This document shows, piece after piece, positions 17,232 to 31,586 of a stretch of 64,000 nucleotides of DNA (the first letter of the stretch is position 1; each line of letters starts with the position of its first letter). A program made the translations under genes and the position numbers. The notes below the pieces were generated by a model that was not told the DNA's origin, did not search any database, and was given only the letters and a program-made list of their open reading frames with translations. This stretch comes from Jeotgalibacillus haloalkalitolerans (GTDB lineage Bacteria > Bacillota > Bacilli > Bacillales > Jeotgalibacillaceae): positions 16,444 to 80,443 of the forward strand of contig NZ_JAXQNN010000008.1 in NCBI RefSeq assembly GCF_034427455.1. The letters are read 5' to 3'.

Positions 17232-17977
17232 TCAGGTTCTTGTCAGGATTTCGTAACCTTCTTCTGTGATCGCAATCGTGTGTTCAAAGTGCGCACACAT
17301 TTTACCATCAACTGTTACGACTGTCCAGTTATCAGCAAGTGTCTTGACGTAGCGACTTCCTGCATTCACCATCGGTTCAACCGCTAGTACCATGCCGGGC
17401 TTCAGGCGAGGTCCTTTATCAGGCGGACCAAAATGAGGAATTTGCGGTGCCTCATGTAAGTCTTGCCCTACACCGTGCCCCACATACTCCCGTACGATTG
17501 AAAAACCGTTTTCTTCAGCATACGTTTGAACAGCATGAGAGATGTTCGATAGTCGAACACCCGGTTTTGCTTCTTCCAAGCCACGGTAGAGTGATTCTTC
17601 CGTCACTTCAAGCAGCTTCTGTGTCTCTTCCGGAATATCTCCTACCGGATAAGTCCAGGCTGAGTCACCGTGATAGCCTTTGTACTTTGCGCCAATATCA
17701 ATGCTGATAATGTCGCCGTCCGCAAGCTTACGGTTACCCGGGATACCGTGTACGAGTTCTTCGTTCACAGAGGCACAAATGCTTCCACTAAAACCGTTGT
17801 ATCCTTTGAAGGATGGAACCGCGTCATGCTGACGGATGAACCGGTCAGCAATCTCATCAAGTTCCTTCGTTGTGATTCCAGGCGCTATATGCTTTTGCAG
17901 CTCCTGATGGGTTAACGCAACGATCTTGCCTGCTTCGCGCATGATCTCAATCTCGCGAGGAGTCTTGCAAATGATCA

Positions 17978-17978
<1 letters not shown>
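17232..17978 (-). CDS. map: Type I methionine aminopeptidase
   Basis: 248 residues, the length of the Bacillus housekeeping enzyme. The dinuclear metal ligands can be placed: Asp in [17 protein letters not shown] (two), His in [13 protein letters not shown], Glu in [11 protein letters not shown] and Glu in [12 protein letters not shown]. It removes the initiator Met from nascent chains. The ATG shares one base with the adk stop (TAATG), indicating translational coupling. The next gene is the KOW protein, 16 bp on. Confidence 0.97.
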
Positions 17979-18640
<662 letters not shown>

Positions 18641-18684
18641 TCATTTACGATGGGCTTCAGGGCTCGCACCCCAAAACCATGTGA

Positions 18685-19986
18685 TTATCTCATGAACCCT
18701 TTATAGTTCCGTTTTACCAGCTGTGCTTCAAGCTGCTTCATTGTCTCAAGCGCAACCCCTACAACGATCAACAGGCTGGTACCGCCAATTTGAACCGATT
18801 GTGGAAGACCCGCAAGATTAATGAAGAAGATTGGCAGGATTGAAATTACTGAAAGGAAAATCGCTCCTACGAAAGTTAAACGGTAAAGAACGCTTGTCAG
18901 GTAATCCTGAGTCGCTTGTCCAGGTCGGATCCCTGGGATATAACCACCTTGTTTTTTAAGGTTTTCTGCCATATTCTCCGGATTCACCTGAATGAATGCG
19001 TAGAAATACGTGAACGCAACGATCAGTGCAACGTAAATCGTCATACCGATTGGCTGTGTGTAATCAAACACTTCCTGAATCGTTGTTGTAATGTTGTTCT
19101 GACCAAAGAAAGTTACGAGTGTCTGCGGTGTGATAATAAAGGAAATCGCGAAGATTACCGGAATTACCCCTGCAGCATTCACTTTCAATGGAATGTGTGA
19201 CGACTGTCCGCCCGTTGCCGGTGCATTCTTGCCGCCTACACGCTTTGCATACTGAACCGGGATTTTACGCAATGCCTGCTGAACGAAGATTACGCCAACA
19301 GTGATTGCAACAACCGCAAGTGCCAGTAGTGCCAGAATGACGATGTTAAGGAAAAGCTGTTCCCCTGCACCTTCAATCTGTTGTGCATATAACTGATTAA
19401 CGCCATTAGGAATAGCGGCCACGATACCTGCAAAGATGATGATGGAAATACCATTTCCAACACCTTTTGCTGTGATCTGCTCTCCTAACCACATTAAAAA
19501 GGCTGTCCCGGCTGTCAGTACGACTGCGATTAGCATGTACGTTGTAATCGATGTATCAGGGATCAGTGATCCTCCATACATACGATTAAAGCCATAAGAC
19601 ATTCCGATTGCCTGGATAAATGCCAGTACAATCGTAAAGTAACGTGTAAACTGAGCCAGCTTACGACGTCCTACATCTCCCTGTTTGGACCACTCAGCAA
19701 ATTTCGGTACAACGTCCATTTGCAAAAGCTGAACAATGATGGAGGCCGTGATGTACGGCATAATGCCCATCGCCAGGATCGAGAAGTTGATTAATGCTCC
19801 ACCGCCGAATGTATTCATAAATCCGATCAGGCCGGCCATTTCATCCTGTGCCTGAAGAACTTGTGCATCTACACCCGGAACCGGAATGAAAGTTCCGATC
19901 CTAAAGACCACCAACATTAAAAGGGTGAAAATAATTTTATTTCTTATATCACCCACGCGCATAAAATTGGAGATTGTCCGAAACAT
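18685..19986 (-). CDS. secY: Protein translocase subunit SecY
   Basis: 433 residues with ten predicted membrane helices. Signatures include FRIGTFIPVPGVDAQVL at the first helix, the GIMPYITASIIVQLLQMDV plug/lateral gate region near residues 73-90, and PGIRPGQATQDYL in the cytosolic loop. It forms the SecYEG channel with the secE product encoded at 47.2 kb. The start codon shares one base with the rplO stop (TAATG). ATG preceded by GAGGTGG. Confidence 0.98.
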   Translation of the reverse strand: MFRTISNFMRVGDIRNKIIFTLLMLVVFRIGTFIPVPGVDAQVLQAQDEMAGLIGFMNTFGGGALINFSILAMGIMPYITASIIVQLLQMDVVPKFAEWSKQGDVGRRKLAQFTRYFTIVLAFIQAIGMSYGFNRMYGGSLIPDTSITTYMLIAVVLTAGTAFLMWLGEQITAKGVGNGISIIIFAGIVAAIPNGVNQLYAQQIEGAGEQLFLNIVILALLALAVVAITVGVIFVQQALRKIPVQYAKRVGGKNAPATGGQSSHIPLKVNAAGVIPVIFAISFIITPQTLVTFFGQNNITTTIQEVFDYTQPIGMTIYVALIVAFTYFYAFIQVNPENMAENLKKQGGYIPGIRPGQATQDYLTSVLYRLTFVGAIFLSVISILPIFFINLAGLPQSVQIGGTSLLIVVGVALETMKQLEAQLVKRNYKGFMR

Positions 19987-20426
19987 TAAACCACCTCAGT
20001 TGTTCCGCCGGCAGCTTCAATTGCTTCTTTAGCAGCAGAAGAGAATTTGTGAGCTTTAACAGTCAGCTTCTTCTCTACGTTACCTTTAGCAAGGATCTTA
20101 ATTCCTGCTAATTCTTTGCTTACTACTCCAGTTTCGATTAGAAGTTCCGGTGTTACTTCCGTACCTTCTTCAAAACGGTTAAGTGTGTCAAGATTAACAA
20201 TCGCAAATTCCTTGCGGTGGATGTTTGTGAATCCACGCTTTGGAAGACGACGTGCTAATGGGTTCTGACCACCTTCAAAGCCTGGTCTTACGCCTCCGCC
20301 TGAACGTGCGTTTTGACCTTTGTGACCTTTACCTGAAGTTTTACCATTACCAGAACCGATTCCGCGGCCAACGCGATTGCGCTCTTTGCGAGATCCTTCT
20401 GCAGGTTTTAACTCATGAAGTTTCAT
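19986..20426 (-). CDS. rplO: Large-subunit ribosomal protein uL15
   Basis: 146 residues, normal length, starting [20 protein letters not shown], with the flexible Gly-rich arm [19 protein letters not shown] that penetrates 23S rRNA. Late-assembly protein. ATG with GGAGG 7 nt upstream. Stop codon overlaps the secY start by one base, so the translocase is translated directly behind L15. Confidence 0.98.
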   Translation of the reverse strand: MKLHELKPAEGSRKERNRVGRGIGSGNGKTSGKGHKGQNARSGGGVRPGFEGGQNPLARRLPKRGFTNIHRKEFAIVNLDTLNRFEEGTEVTPELLIETGVVSKELAGIKILAKGNVEKKLTVKAHKFSSAAKEAIEAAGGTTEVV

Positions 20427-20456
20427 AGTGGCACCTCCTTGTTGATAAACATGAAA

Positions 20457-20639
20457 TTAGATTTCTTTAACTGATACCAGGTGAGACACTTTATTGATCA
20501 TTCCGCGAATAGCTTCGTTATCCTGCTGTTCAACAGTCTGGTTAGTCTTACGAAGACCAAGAGCCTGAACTGTTGCACGCTGATCTTTACTGCGTCCGAT
20601 CACGCTGCGAGTGAGGGTAATTGCTAGTTTATTTGCCAT
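20457..20639 (-). CDS. rpmD: Large-subunit ribosomal protein uL30
   Basis: 60 residues from the ATG at 20637-20639 (GGAGG 8 nt upstream; the in-frame GTG just before it is not used). Starts [20 protein letters not shown] and contains [12 protein letters not shown], the standard bacterial L30 fold. Sits between rpsE and rplO. Confidence 0.97.
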   Translation of the reverse strand: MANKLAITLTRSVIGRSKDQRATVQALGLRKTNQTVEQQDNEAIRGMINKVSHLVSVKEI

Positions 20640-20652
20640 CACTTATCCCTCC

Positions 20653-21153
20653 TTATCCTAACAGTTCTTCCACTGACTTACCACGTAGCTTAGCAACGTC
20701 TTCTGCACGCTTAAGCTGCTTAAGGCCGTCAATTGTGGCACGAACCATGTTGATTGGTGTGTTAGAACCTAGTGATTTTGAAAGAATGTCGTGGACACCT
20801 GCAAGTTCAAGTACCGCACGAACTGGTCCACCAGCGATGATTCCTGTACCAGGAGATGCTGGTTTGATTAAGATTGAGCCTGCACCGAAGCGGCCTGTAA
20901 CAAGGTGAGGAGTTGTTCCTTCAACCATTGGTACTTCAATCAGATTTTTCTTCGCGTCTTCGATTGCTTTACGGATCGCATCAGGTACCTCTTGTGCTTT
21001 ACCTGTACCGAAACCTACATGGCCATTCTTGTCTCCTACTACTACTAGAGCAGAGAAACGGAAGCGGCGGCCACCTTTAACAACCTTAGCGACACGGTTA
21101 ATCGTAACTACGCGTTCTTCAAGTTCAAGTTTGTTTGGATCAATGCGACGCAT
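20653..21153 (-). CDS. rpsE: Small-subunit ribosomal protein uS5
   Basis: 166 residues, normal length. N-terminal double-stranded RNA-binding fold ([37 protein letters not shown]) and C-terminal domain ([20 protein letters not shown]). The loop KVVKGGRRF, where spectinomycin-resistance changes occur, looks wild type. ATG with GGAGGG upstream. Confidence 0.98.
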   Translation of the reverse strand: MRRIDPNKLELEERVVTINRVAKVVKGGRRFRFSALVVVGDKNGHVGFGTGKAQEVPDAIRKAIEDAKKNLIEVPMVEGTTPHLVTGRFGAGSILIKPASPGTGIIAGGPVRAVLELAGVHDILSKSLGSNTPINMVRATIDGLKQLKRAEDVAKLRGKSVEELLG

Positions 21154-21176
21154 CTGGATTGTCCCTCCTTTTTCTA

Positions 21177-21533
21177 TTAAAATTCAAGTCCGTTTTCACG
21201 TGCAGCATCAGCAAGAGCTTTCACGCGGCCGTGGTAAAGATATCCTCCACGATCAAATACGACTGATTTCATTCCTTTTTCAGTTGCACGCTTAGCGATT
21301 GCTTCGCCAACCTTTTGTGCAGCTTCGACGTTTCCGCCGTTTTCAAGACCAAGCTCTTTCGTAGATGCTGCAGCTAGTGTTACGCCGTTTGCATCATCGA
21401 TAAGCTGAACGTAGATGTGCTTGTTTGAACGGTAAACATTCAAACGCGGACGAGATTCAGTTCCCGTGATCGTTGTACGAACACGTGCATGACGCTTCTT
21501 ACGTACCGCATTCTTGTCAACTTTAGTAATCAA
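21177..21533 (-). CDS. rplR: Large-subunit ribosomal protein uL18
   Basis: 118 residues beginning at a TTG (21531-21533) with AAGGAG 9 nt upstream. Starts [19 protein letters not shown] and ends [20 protein letters not shown], the 5S rRNA-binding L18 pattern. Between rplF and rpsE. Confidence 0.97.
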   Translation of the reverse strand: MITKVDKNAVRKKRHARVRTTITGTESRPRLNVYRSNKHIYVQLIDDANGVTLAAASTKELGLENGGNVEAAQKVGEAIAKRATEKGMKSVVFDRGGYLYHGRVKALADAARENGLEF

Positions 21534-21566
21534 TCAAGGTCACTCCTTTCATGCGCCTAGGCGGCA

Positions 21567-22103
21567 TTATTTACCTGTTTTACCTTCTTTACGACGAACA
21601 TATTCGCCTTCGTAACGGATTCCTTTACCTTTGTAAGGCTCTGGAGGACGTACGTCACGGATGTTTGCAGCTAGTGCGCCAACGCGCTCTTTGCTTGCGC
21701 CTTTAATTGTAACCTTTGTGTTTGAAGGAACTTCGATTTCGATTCCTTCTTCCGGTGTGATCTCAACTGGGTGAGAGTATCCTACGTTAAGAACAAGCTT
21801 GTTACCTTGTTTCTGTGCACGATATCCAACCCCGATAAGCTCAAGGCTACGTTCGAAACCTTTAGATACACCCTCGATCATGTTGTTCAGGATCGCACGA
21901 GTTGTACCGTGGATTGTACGGTGTTCTTTAGAGTCAGAAGGACGGACAACTGTAAGTGTGCTGCCTTCCTGCTCGAATTTCATTTCTGAGTTAAAAGTGA
22001 ATGAAAGTTCACCTTTAGGTCCTTTAGCAGTAACATGTGAACCGTCAAAAGTTAATGTTACATCTGAAGGTACCTCGATTGGTTTTTTTCCTACACGAGA
22101 CAT
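21567..22103 (-). CDS. rplF: Large-subunit ribosomal protein uL6
   Basis: 178 residues with the two repeated L6 domains; starts [20 protein letters not shown] and contains [20 protein letters not shown] and the C-terminal [21 protein letters not shown]6 lies at the base of the L7/L12 stalk near the factor-binding site. ATG with GAGAGG 9 nt upstream. Confidence 0.98.
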   Translation of the reverse strand: MSRVGKKPIEVPSDVTLTFDGSHVTAKGPKGELSFTFNSEMKFEQEGSTLTVVRPSDSKEHRTIHGTTRAILNNMIEGVSKGFERSLELIGVGYRAQKQGNKLVLNVGYSHPVEITPEEGIEIEVPSNTKVTIKGASKERVGALAANIRDVRPPEPYKGKGIRYEGEYVRRKEGKTGK

Positions 22104-22134
22104 TTTGTTGCACCTCTCTTTCGATTAAAAAATA

Positions 22135-22533
22135 TTACCAGACGTATGCTAGAACTTCTCCGCCAACTTGCTTAGCGCGAGCTTCTTTGTCAGTTACAAC
22201 GCCAGTTGAAGTAGATACGATTGCAATTCCTAGGCCGTTCAGTACGCGTGGAAGCTCATCAGCTTTTGCGTAAACACGAAGACCTGGTTTTGAAATACGC
22301 TTAAGGCCAGTGATAACACGCTCATTGTTTGCACCATACTTAAGGAAGATGCGAATGATACCCTGCTTGCTGTCCTCGATATATTCAACGTCACGGATGA
22401 AACCTTCACGCTTAAGGATTTCTGCGATTTCTTTCTTCATGTTAGAAGCAGGTACCTCTAGCTTCTCGTGACGAACTTGATTCGCATTACGGATGCGAGT
22501 CAGAAGATCTGCGATTGGATCTGTCATTGTCAT
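22135..22533 (-). CDS. rpsH: Small-subunit ribosomal protein uS8
   Basis: 132 residues, full length, starting [19 protein letters not shown] and ending [28 protein letters not shown]. Primary 16S rRNA binder and, in many bacteria, translational repressor of the spc operon. ATG with GGAGG 8 nt upstream. Confidence 0.98.
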   Translation of the reverse strand: MTMTDPIADLLTRIRNANQVRHEKLEVPASNMKKEIAEILKREGFIRDVEYIEDSKQGIIRIFLKYGANNERVITGLKRISKPGLRVYAKADELPRVLNGLGIAIVSTSTGVVTDKEARAKQVGGEVLAYVW

Positions 22534-22563
22534 ATTAATTTACCTCCTTCCCAAAATCGGGTA

Positions 22564-22764
<201 letters not shown>

Positions 22765-22773
22765 TTATAGAGA

Positions 22774-23313
22774 TTACTTTTGGAATGGCATACCGAATTG
22801 TGTTAGAAGCTCACGAGACTCTTCGTCTGAGTTAGCTGTCGTTACAATTACGATGTCCATGCCACGTACTTTGTTCACTTTGTCATAATCGATCTCTGGG
22901 AAGATAAGCTGCTCTTTAACACCAAGAGTGTAGTTACCGCGACCGTCGAAAGACTTTTTAGATACTCCGCGGAAGTCACGTACACGTGGAAGAGATACAG
23001 AGATTAGCTTGTCTAGGAAGTCATACATACGCTCGCCGCGAAGTGTAACTTTCGCACCGATTGGCATACCTTCACGAAGACGGAAGCCTGCGATAGATTT
23101 CTTAGCTTTTGTAATCAAAGGCTTTTGACCAGTGATTGTCGTAAGCTCCTCTACAGCTGTATCTAGTGATTTAGTGTTTTGAACTGCTTCACCAACACCC
23201 ATGTTGATTACGATTTTTTCGATTTTTGGCACCTGCATTACAGAAGTGTAATCGAACTTCTTAACTAGAGCAGGTGTAATTTCATTATTGAACTTTTCTT
23301 TTAGGCGGTTCAT
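22774..23313 (-). CDS. rplE: Large-subunit ribosomal protein uL5
   Basis: 179 residues, normal length, starting [20 protein letters not shown], with [18 protein letters not shown] and [20 protein letters not shown]5 binds 5S rRNA and bridges to S13. ATG with GGGAGG upstream. Confidence 0.98.
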   Translation of the reverse strand: MNRLKEKFNNEITPALVKKFDYTSVMQVPKIEKIVINMGVGEAVQNTKSLDTAVEELTTITGQKPLITKAKKSIAGFRLREGMPIGAKVTLRGERMYDFLDKLISVSLPRVRDFRGVSKKSFDGRGNYTLGVKEQLIFPEIDYDKVNKVRGMDIVIVTTANSDEESRELLTQFGMPFQK

Positions 23314-23339
23314 GCTTGAGTACCTCCCCTCTTCATTAA

Positions 23340-23651
23340 CTATTTATCTAAAGATTCACCTGATTTTTTAGCAATACGTACTTTCTTGCCGTCCTCAACT
23401 TTGTAACCAACGCGTGTTGGTTCGTTTGTTTTCGGATCGATCAGCATCACGTTTGATACGTGAATAGCTGCCTCCATATTGGAGATTCCACCTTGTGGAT
23501 TCATTTGTGAAGGTTTTGAATGTTTCTTAACGATATTCACACCTTCAACAACTACGCGGTCAGTTTTCGGAGAAGCAGCAAGAACAGTACCTGTTTTGCC
23601 TTTATCTTTTCCGGAAATAACCATTACTTTGTCGCCTTTTTTAACGTGCAT
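23340..23651 (-). CDS. rplX: Large-subunit ribosomal protein uL24
   Basis: 103 residues with a KOW motif at the N-terminus ([18 protein letters not shown]) and [20 protein letters not shown]. Assembly-initiating 23S rRNA binder near the exit tunnel. ATG with GGAGG 8 nt upstream. Confidence 0.98.
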   Translation of the reverse strand: MHVKKGDKVMVISGKDKGKTGTVLAASPKTDRVVVEGVNIVKKHSKPSQMNPQGGISNMEAAIHVSNVMLIDPKTNEPTRVGYKVEDGKKVRIAKKSGESLDK

Positions 23652-23688
23652 CCTGTCGCACCTCCTTGATACGGTGGTTGATTATCAA

Positions 23689-24078
<390 letters not shown>

Positions 24079-24099
24079 TTAACATTTCCGAACAATATA

Positions 24100-24378
<279 letters not shown>

Positions 24379-24385
24379 TCAGTTA

Positions 24386-25675
<1,290 letters not shown>

Positions 25676-25678
25676 GCG

Positions 25679-26020
25679 TTATCCCTCCTTTTTTTCAGAT
25701 ACCACGATTGTAATGTGGCTTGTACGTTTATTAATGGCACTTGCACGGCCTTGTGCACGAGGACGGAAACGTTTAAGTGTTGGTCCTTCGTTTACAAATG
25801 CTTCAGAAATCACAAGGTTGTTAATGTCCATGTCGTAATTATGCTCAGCGTTCGCTACAGCAGATTTTAATACTTTCTCGATTACTGGTGATGCAGCGCG
25901 TGGTGTGTGGTTTAAAATAGCCACCGCTTCGCCAACCTGCTTACCGCGGATTAAATCTGCTACTAGGCGTACTTTACGAGGAGCAATACGAACTGTTCTT
26001 GCAACAGCTTTTGCTTGCAT
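25679..26020 (-). CDS. rplV: Large-subunit ribosomal protein uL22
   Basis: 113 residues, starting [19 protein letters not shown]; the long beta hairpin that lines the exit tunnel is seen in [19 protein letters not shown]. Macrolide-resistance positions in the hairpin show no obvious change. ATG with GGAGG 9 nt upstream. Confidence 0.98.
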   Translation of the reverse strand: MQAKAVARTVRIAPRKVRLVADLIRGKQVGEAVAILNHTPRAASPVIEKVLKSAVANAEHNYDMDINNLVISEAFVNEGPTLKRFRPRAQGRASAINKRTSHITIVVSEKKEG

Positions 26021-26039
26021 TAGGATAGCCTCCTCTCAA

Positions 26040-26318
26040 TTAGCGTCTTGTTTTCTTATCATCACTTGCGTGACCTTTGTACGTACGGCTTGGTGCGAAT
26101 TCACCAAGTTTGTGACCAACCATATCTTCAGTCACGTAAACCGGTACGTGCTTACGTCCATCGTATACAGCAATTGTATGACCGATGAAGTTAGGGAAGA
26201 TTGTAGAACGGCGAGACCAAGTTTTTACAACCTGCTTCTTGTCCGCTTCATTAAGCTTCTCAACCTTTGACATTAAGTGATCGTCCACGAAAGGTCCTTT
26301 TTTCAAGCTGCGACCCAT
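26040..26318 (-). CDS. rpsS: Small-subunit ribosomal protein uS19
   Basis: 92 residues, starting [19 protein letters not shown] and containing [18 protein letters not shown] and [14 protein letters not shown]. It pairs with S13 in the 30S head. ATG with GGAGG upstream. Between rplV and rplB. Confidence 0.98.
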   Translation of the reverse strand: MGRSLKKGPFVDDHLMSKVEKLNEADKKQVVKTWSRRSTIFPNFIGHTIAVYDGRKHVPVYVTEDMVGHKLGEFAPSRTYKGHASDDKKTRR

Positions 26319-26378
26319 ACTGGAACCTCCTTTCGTGATTGCCCTACGGTTCGTTTGTTGAACCGTAGCTCAATCCCG

Positions 26379-27230
<852 letters not shown>

Positions 27231-27243
27231 TTATCGGTTTATT

Positions 27244-27528
27244 TTAAACCTCGAAAAATTCGATTTCTTTGCTATCTTCTGTCAGGGTTACAATTGCTTT
27301 GCGACGCTTGTTAGTAAAACCAGTGTAACGTCCCATGCGCTTGAATTTACCTTTGTAGTTCATGATGTTTACTTTCTCAACATCCACTCCAAAGATTTCC
27401 TGGATTGCGTCTTTCACTTGTGTTTTGTTCGCACGAGTGTCGACTTCGAACGTGTATTTCTTCTCACCCATAAGGTCTGAAGAACGCTCAGTAATTACGG
27501 GGCGCTTAATAATATCGCGAGCATCCAT
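27244..27528 (-). CDS. rplW: Large-subunit ribosomal protein uL23
   Basis: 94 residues, starting [19 protein letters not shown] and containing [19 protein letters not shown]. Docking site of trigger factor and SRP at the tunnel exit. Its ATG shares one base with the rplD stop (TAATG), so L4 and L23 are translationally coupled. Confidence 0.98.
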   Translation of the reverse strand: MDARDIIKRPVITERSSDLMGEKKYTFEVDTRANKTQVKDAIQEIFGVDVEKVNIMNYKGKFKRMGRYTGFTNKRRKAIVTLTEDSKEIEFFEV

Positions 27529-28151
27529 TATGCAAGCACCTCCTCTACTTTTTGAACTGCACCTTTCGTCATAACCACTTTGTCGTGGCCAAGTACATCA
27601 AGTACGTTGACGCCAGTAGCAGAAATAACTGTTACGCCTGGAATGTTACGTCCAGATAGAGCAACGTTTTCGTCAAGACCTTCAGTCACAACTAGGACCT
27701 TCTTGTCTAGTGAAAGGCTGCTTAATACTGAAGCAAATTCCTTCGTTTTTGGCGATTCGAATGAAAGCGCCTCTAGAACTAAGATGTTTTCTTCAGCAAC
27801 TTTGCTTGAAAGAGCTGATTTGATCGCCAGACGACGAACTTTTTTAGGAAGCTTATAGCTATAGCTGCGTGGTGTTGGACCGAATACAGTACCACCGCCG
27901 CGCCATTGTGGTGAACGGATCGAACCTTGACGGGCACGTCCAGTTCCCTTCTGACGCCATGGCTTACGACCGCCGCCGGCTACTTCAGAACGATTTTTTA
28001 CTTTGTGAGTTCCCTGACGCTGTGCAGCACGCTGCATCAGTACAGTTTCGAACATCACTGCGTTGTTTGGCTCAATGCCGAAGATGGATTCGTTAAGCTC
28101 GATATCACCAGCTTGTGAACCATCCTGTTTGAATACGGATACTTTAGGCAT
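27528..28151 (-). CDS. rplD: Large-subunit ribosomal protein uL4
   Basis: 207 residues, starting [19 protein letters not shown]; the tunnel loop is visible in [20 protein letters not shown]. In enterobacteria L4 also represses the S10 operon; that has not been shown for Bacillales. ATG with GGAGG 7 nt upstream. Confidence 0.98.
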   Translation of the reverse strand: MPKVSVFKQDGSQAGDIELNESIFGIEPNNAVMFETVLMQRAAQRQGTHKVKNRSEVAGGGRKPWRQKGTGRARQGSIRSPQWRGGGTVFGPTPRSYSYKLPKKVRRLAIKSALSSKVAEENILVLEALSFESPKTKEFASVLSSLSLDKKVLVVTEGLDENVALSGRNIPGVTVISATGVNVLDVLGHDKVVMTKGAVQKVEEVLA

Positions 28152-28181
28152 TCCTGTTTCCTCCTTTCCGATTAACGTTTA

Positions 28182-28811
28182 TTATTTCGCTTTAATCGCG
28201 CTTTTTACTGTGATAAGTGACTTGTTAGGGCCAGGAACGTTCCCTTTTACAAGTAATAGATTACGCTCAGCATCAACCTTAACGATTGAAAGGTTCTGAA
28301 CTGTAATTCTTTCTCCGCCCATGCGTCCAGGTAGTAGTTTACCTTTGAATACGCGGTTTGGATCTACAGGACCCATTGAACCAGGACGACGGTGGTAACG
28401 AGAACCGTGTGTCATCGGTCCGCGGGATTGGTTGTGACGCTTGATTGCACCCTGAAAACCTTTACCCTTCGATACTCCTGTTACATCTACTACATCGCCT
28501 TCTGCGAAAATATCAACCTTGACTTCTTGACCAATCTCATACTCGCCAAGCTCAACACCGCGGATTTCACGGGCGAAGCGCTTAGGAGCCGTTTCAGCTT
28601 TAGCGGCATGTCCTTTTGATGGTTTGTTAGCAAGCTTTTCGCGCTTGTCTTCGAAACCGATCTGGATTGATTCGTATCCGTCAGTATCAACAGCTTTCTT
28701 TTGAAGAACTACGTTTGGAGTAGCTTCGATAACTGTTACTGGGATAAGATCGCCGTTCTCAGCAAAAACCTGAGTCATTCCAATCTTTCTTCCTAAGATT
28801 CCTTTGGTCAT
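28182..28811 (-). CDS. rplC: Large-subunit ribosomal protein uL3
   Basis: 209 residues, starting [20 protein letters not shown]; the extension toward the peptidyl transferase centre is seen in [20 protein letters not shown], including the Gln methylated in some bacteria. ATG with GGAGG upstream. Confidence 0.98.
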   Translation of the reverse strand: MTKGILGRKIGMTQVFAENGDLIPVTVIEATPNVVLQKKAVDTDGYESIQIGFEDKREKLANKPSKGHAAKAETAPKRFAREIRGVELGEYEIGQEVKVDIFAEGDVVDVTGVSKGKGFQGAIKRHNQSRGPMTHGSRYHRRPGSMGPVDPNRVFKGKLLPGRMGGERITVQNLSIVKVDAERNLLLVKGNVPGPNKSLITVKSAIKAK

Positions 28812-28854
28812 TAGTCACACCTCCTATAATGTTTATTCATGTATTTTTTGTTGA

Positions 28855-29290
<436 letters not shown>

Positions 29291-29296
29291 TTAAAT

Positions 29297-29325
29297 ATTA
29301 TACAGAAAATAATTCATTTGTGCAA
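29297..29325 (-). promoter_or_regulatory. S10 operon promoter P2 (proximal)
   Basis: Minus-strand TTGCAC (29320-29325), 17-bp spacer and a perfect TATAAT (29297-29302). Confidence 0.75.
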
Positions 29326-29363
29326 CCCCTGTTGCAAAATTACTTTCTGAATACACTTTGTCT

Positions 29364-29392
29364 ATTATAAGACCCTTCCGCCAGTCTTTCAA
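29364..29392 (-). promoter_or_regulatory. S10 operon promoter P1 (distal)
   Basis: Minus-strand TTGAAA (29387-29392), 17-bp spacer and a perfect TATAAT (29364-29369). It lies within 50 bp of the stop codon of the upstream hypothetical gene. Confidence 0.7.
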
Positions 29393-29416
29393 GTGGTATG
29401 AAAATATGCAGAAAAT

Positions 29417-29878
29417 TCATAGGTTTTTCTGTGCGATGAGCTGATCGGCTGCTTCTGTCCATTGGTGATTTGTGCGAAATGATTTGTGTTTGTCCTGTAA
29501 TAACGAACTGAAAGATAAGTAGTGAAGATCATCATCAGAGACCATATGCAACTCGATGCGGTCTTTTAATTTTTTCAAATCGCGATTGGCTGCAGCTGCC
29601 TTTTCATCTAAATGAAATAGTCTCGAGACCATGGCACCGAATCGTCTTTCTTCTATAGTAAAGTACCCTTCTCTCTCCCATCGTTTTAATTGTGCGATGT
29701 ACTGTTGGTGCAGTTGGCTTTGATCAATCAGAGCAGCAAGCTCCCCTTCCGTGACAGGAGTGTGTTTCAGAGATTCTCTGTATGTAAGCATAACGATTGG
29801 CAGAATCGGCTGGATCTGACGCTTTGGTTTTTTAGTCTGCTTGTCATAGACTGATAGCCAGAGGTGGATTGGCTGCAT
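29417..29878 (-). CDS. Unrecognised soluble protein between tuf and rpsJ
   Basis: 153 residues, no signal peptide or membrane segment. I recognise no domain. The first 30 residues are hydrophobic-basic (MQPIHLWLSVYDKQTKKPKR), the middle (residues 40-90) is helical with repeated Glu/Leu, and residues 90-125 look like a coiled coil (EKAAAANRDLKKLKDRIEL). AAAGGAG lies about 10 nt before the ATG, and codon use resembles the neighbours, so it is probably expressed. Bacillus subtilis has ybaC in this slot; this is not an aminopeptidase. It separates the tuf terminator and array B from the S10 promoters. Confidence 0.65.
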   Translation of the reverse strand: MQPIHLWLSVYDKQTKKPKRQIQPILPIVMLTYRESLKHTPVTEGELAALIDQSQLHQQYIAQLKRWEREGYFTIEERRFGAMVSRLFHLDEKAAAANRDLKKLKDRIELHMVSDDDLHYLSFSSLLQDKHKSFRTNHQWTEAADQLIAQKNL

Positions 29879-30017
29879 TTGGGTGATGCTCCTTTCAGGT
29901 TAATGAGTTTCTACTATAGTAGTGTAGCGGATTTGGTGGATGTGGGGAAGCTGGATGATGAATGAGGTGGTGCATGTGTGACGCGGGCTGTGGTGAGAGA
30001 TTGTTGCTGGAATTCGG

Positions 30018-30175
30018 TCACATGTGGAGGTTGTTGAGTCACATTCTGAGATTTTCGGGTCAGATACCGGATTTTTCGGGTCACATTTTTTCGGATTGGT
30101 GATTTTTGTATCACTTTCTCAGATTCCGAGTCACATCCATGAAATTTCAGGTCACATTCACCAATTTTTAGATCA
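30018..30175 (-). repeat. 21-bp periodic array B (TGACCYGAAAA family)
   Basis: Read on the minus strand, units begin at 30175, 30154, 30133, 30113, 30083, 30062, 30041 and 30020. Steps are 21, 21, 20, 30, 21, 21 and 21 bp. Units such as TGACCTGAAATTTCATGG and TGACCCGAAAATCTCAG match array A. The array lies between the tuf terminator and the hypothetical gene, in a 415-bp stretch without a credible gene (29879-30293). A 100-codon open frame across it reads a 7-residue repeat but has no binding site. Confidence 0.8.
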
Positions 30176-30241
30176 CATTCCTCAGCTGGTCTGATTTCTG
30201 ATGCGCTTTGCAGCATTCATCAAAAAGGTCCTATGCAAAAA

Positions 30242-30274
30242 TAAAAAAATCCTGCACCCATAAGGATGCAGGAT
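30242..30274 (-). terminator. Intrinsic terminator of tuf
   Basis: Minus-strand 8-bp perfect stem ATCCTGCA / TGCAGGAT followed by seven T residues, 20 bp after the tuf stop. It closes the rpsL-rpsG-fusA-tuf operon. Confidence 0.88.
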
Positions 30275-30293
30275 CTGTATACGCAAGCAGAAA

Positions 30294-31484
30294 TTACTTC
30301 TGGATAGAAGCTACAACGCCAGCGCCTACTGTACGTCCACCTTCACGAATAGAGAACTTAGTTCCTTCTTCGATTGCGATAGGAGAGATTAGCTCAACAG
30401 TCATTTCGATGTTGTCGCCAGGCATAACCATTTCTACTCCTTCAGGAAGGTTACATACGCCAGTTACGTCCGTAGTACGGAAGTAGAACTGTGGGCGGTA
30501 GTTAGTGAAGAATGGAGTGTGACGTCCACCTTCTTCTTTTGATAGAACATAAACTTCAGCTTTGAAGTTAGTGTGTGGAGTGATTGTTCCTGGCTTAGCA
30601 AGAACCTGTCCACGGTTGATGTCGTCGCGAGAAACCCCACGAAGAAGTGCACCAATGTTGTCGCCAGCTTCTGCATAGTCAAGAAGCTTACGGAACATTT
30701 CAACACCAGTAACAGTAGTTTTCTTCGGCTCTTCAGAAAGACCGATGATTTCTACTTCGTCACCAACTTTAACTTGTCCACGCTCAACACGTCCAGTAGC
30801 AACTGTACCACGACCAGTGATTGAGAATACGTCCTCAACTGGCATCATGAATGGCTTTTCAGTGTCACGCTCTGGAGTTGGGATGTAGCTATCTACAGCT
30901 TCCATAAGCTCATAGATTTTTTCTTCCCACTCAGCATCTCCTTCAAGAGCTTTAAGAGCAGAACCTTTGATTACAGGAACATCGTCGCCTGGGAAATCGT
31001 ACTCAGAAAGAAGGTCACGGATTTCCATTTCAACTAGTTCAAGTAGTTCTTCGTCGTCTACCATGTCACACTTGTTCATGAATACAACAAGGTAAGGTAC
31101 ACCTACCTGACGAGAAAGAAGAATGTGCTCACGAGTCTGTGGCATTGGGCCATCAGCAGCAGATACTACAAGAATACCGCCGTCCATCTGAGCAGCACCA
31201 GTGATCATGTTCTTAACATAGTCAGCGTGTCCTGGGCAGTCAACGTGTGCATAGTGACGAGTGTCAGTTTCGTACTCAACGTGTGCAGTTGAGATTGTGA
31301 TTCCGCGCTCGCGCTCTTCTGGAGCACCATCGATTTGATCGTATGCCATTGCAGTTCCACGACCATATTTCTTGTGAAGTACAGTTGTGATTGCAGCAGT
31401 TAGAGTTGTTTTACCATGGTCAACGTGTCCGATTGTACCAATATTAGCATGGGTTTTCGAACGGTCGAATTTTTCCTTAGCCAT
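30294..31484 (-). CDS. tuf: Elongation factor Tu
   Basis: 396 residues, full length: G1 motif [12 protein letters not shown]3 [13 protein letters not shown]4 [10 protein letters not shown], and domain III with [15 protein letters not shown]. It delivers aminoacyl-tRNA to the ribosome. ATG with GGAGG 9 nt upstream. The 131-bp gap to fusA contains its own promoter and a leader hairpin, so it can be made in excess over EF-G. Only one tuf copy is seen here. Confidence 0.98.
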   Translation of the reverse strand: MAKEKFDRSKTHANIGTIGHVDHGKTTLTAAITTVLHKKYGRGTAMAYDQIDGAPEERERGITISTAHVEYETDTRHYAHVDCPGHADYVKNMITGAAQMDGGILVVSAADGPMPQTREHILLSRQVGVPYLVVFMNKCDMVDDEELLELVEMEIRDLLSEYDFPGDDVPVIKGSALKALEGDAEWEEKIYELMEAVDSYIPTPERDTEKPFMMPVEDVFSITGRGTVATGRVERGQVKVGDEVEIIGLSEEPKKTTVTGVEMFRKLLDYAEAGDNIGALLRGVSRDDINRGQVLAKPGTITPHTNFKAEVYVLSKEEGGRHTPFFTNYRPQFYFRTTDVTGVCNLPEGVEMVMPGDNIEMTVELISPIAIEEGTKFSIREGGRTVGAGVVASIQK

Positions 31485-31535
31485 TACGGAATTCCTCCTT
31501 AAAATAATTAAAGTTAATTAGTTTTATTTTTAAAT

Positions 31536-31572
31536 ATGGCTTACCCTGGGAACGTGTCCCAGGAGTCACCAT
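31536..31572 (-). other. Stem-loop in the tuf leader
   Basis: Minus-strand inner stem CCTGGGA / TCCCAGG with a 5-nt loop and outer ATGG / CCAT pairing. Not followed by a T-run, so it is a leader structure and not a terminator. It may stabilise the abundant tuf message. Confidence 0.55.
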
Positions 31573-31586
31573 AGCTTACATAAGTA

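Noticed and set aside
29914..30216. 100-codon minus-strand frame with a 7-residue repeat across array B
   Set aside because: The frame is a by-product of the 21-bp period; internal 20- and 30-bp steps change unit length and there is no binding site.
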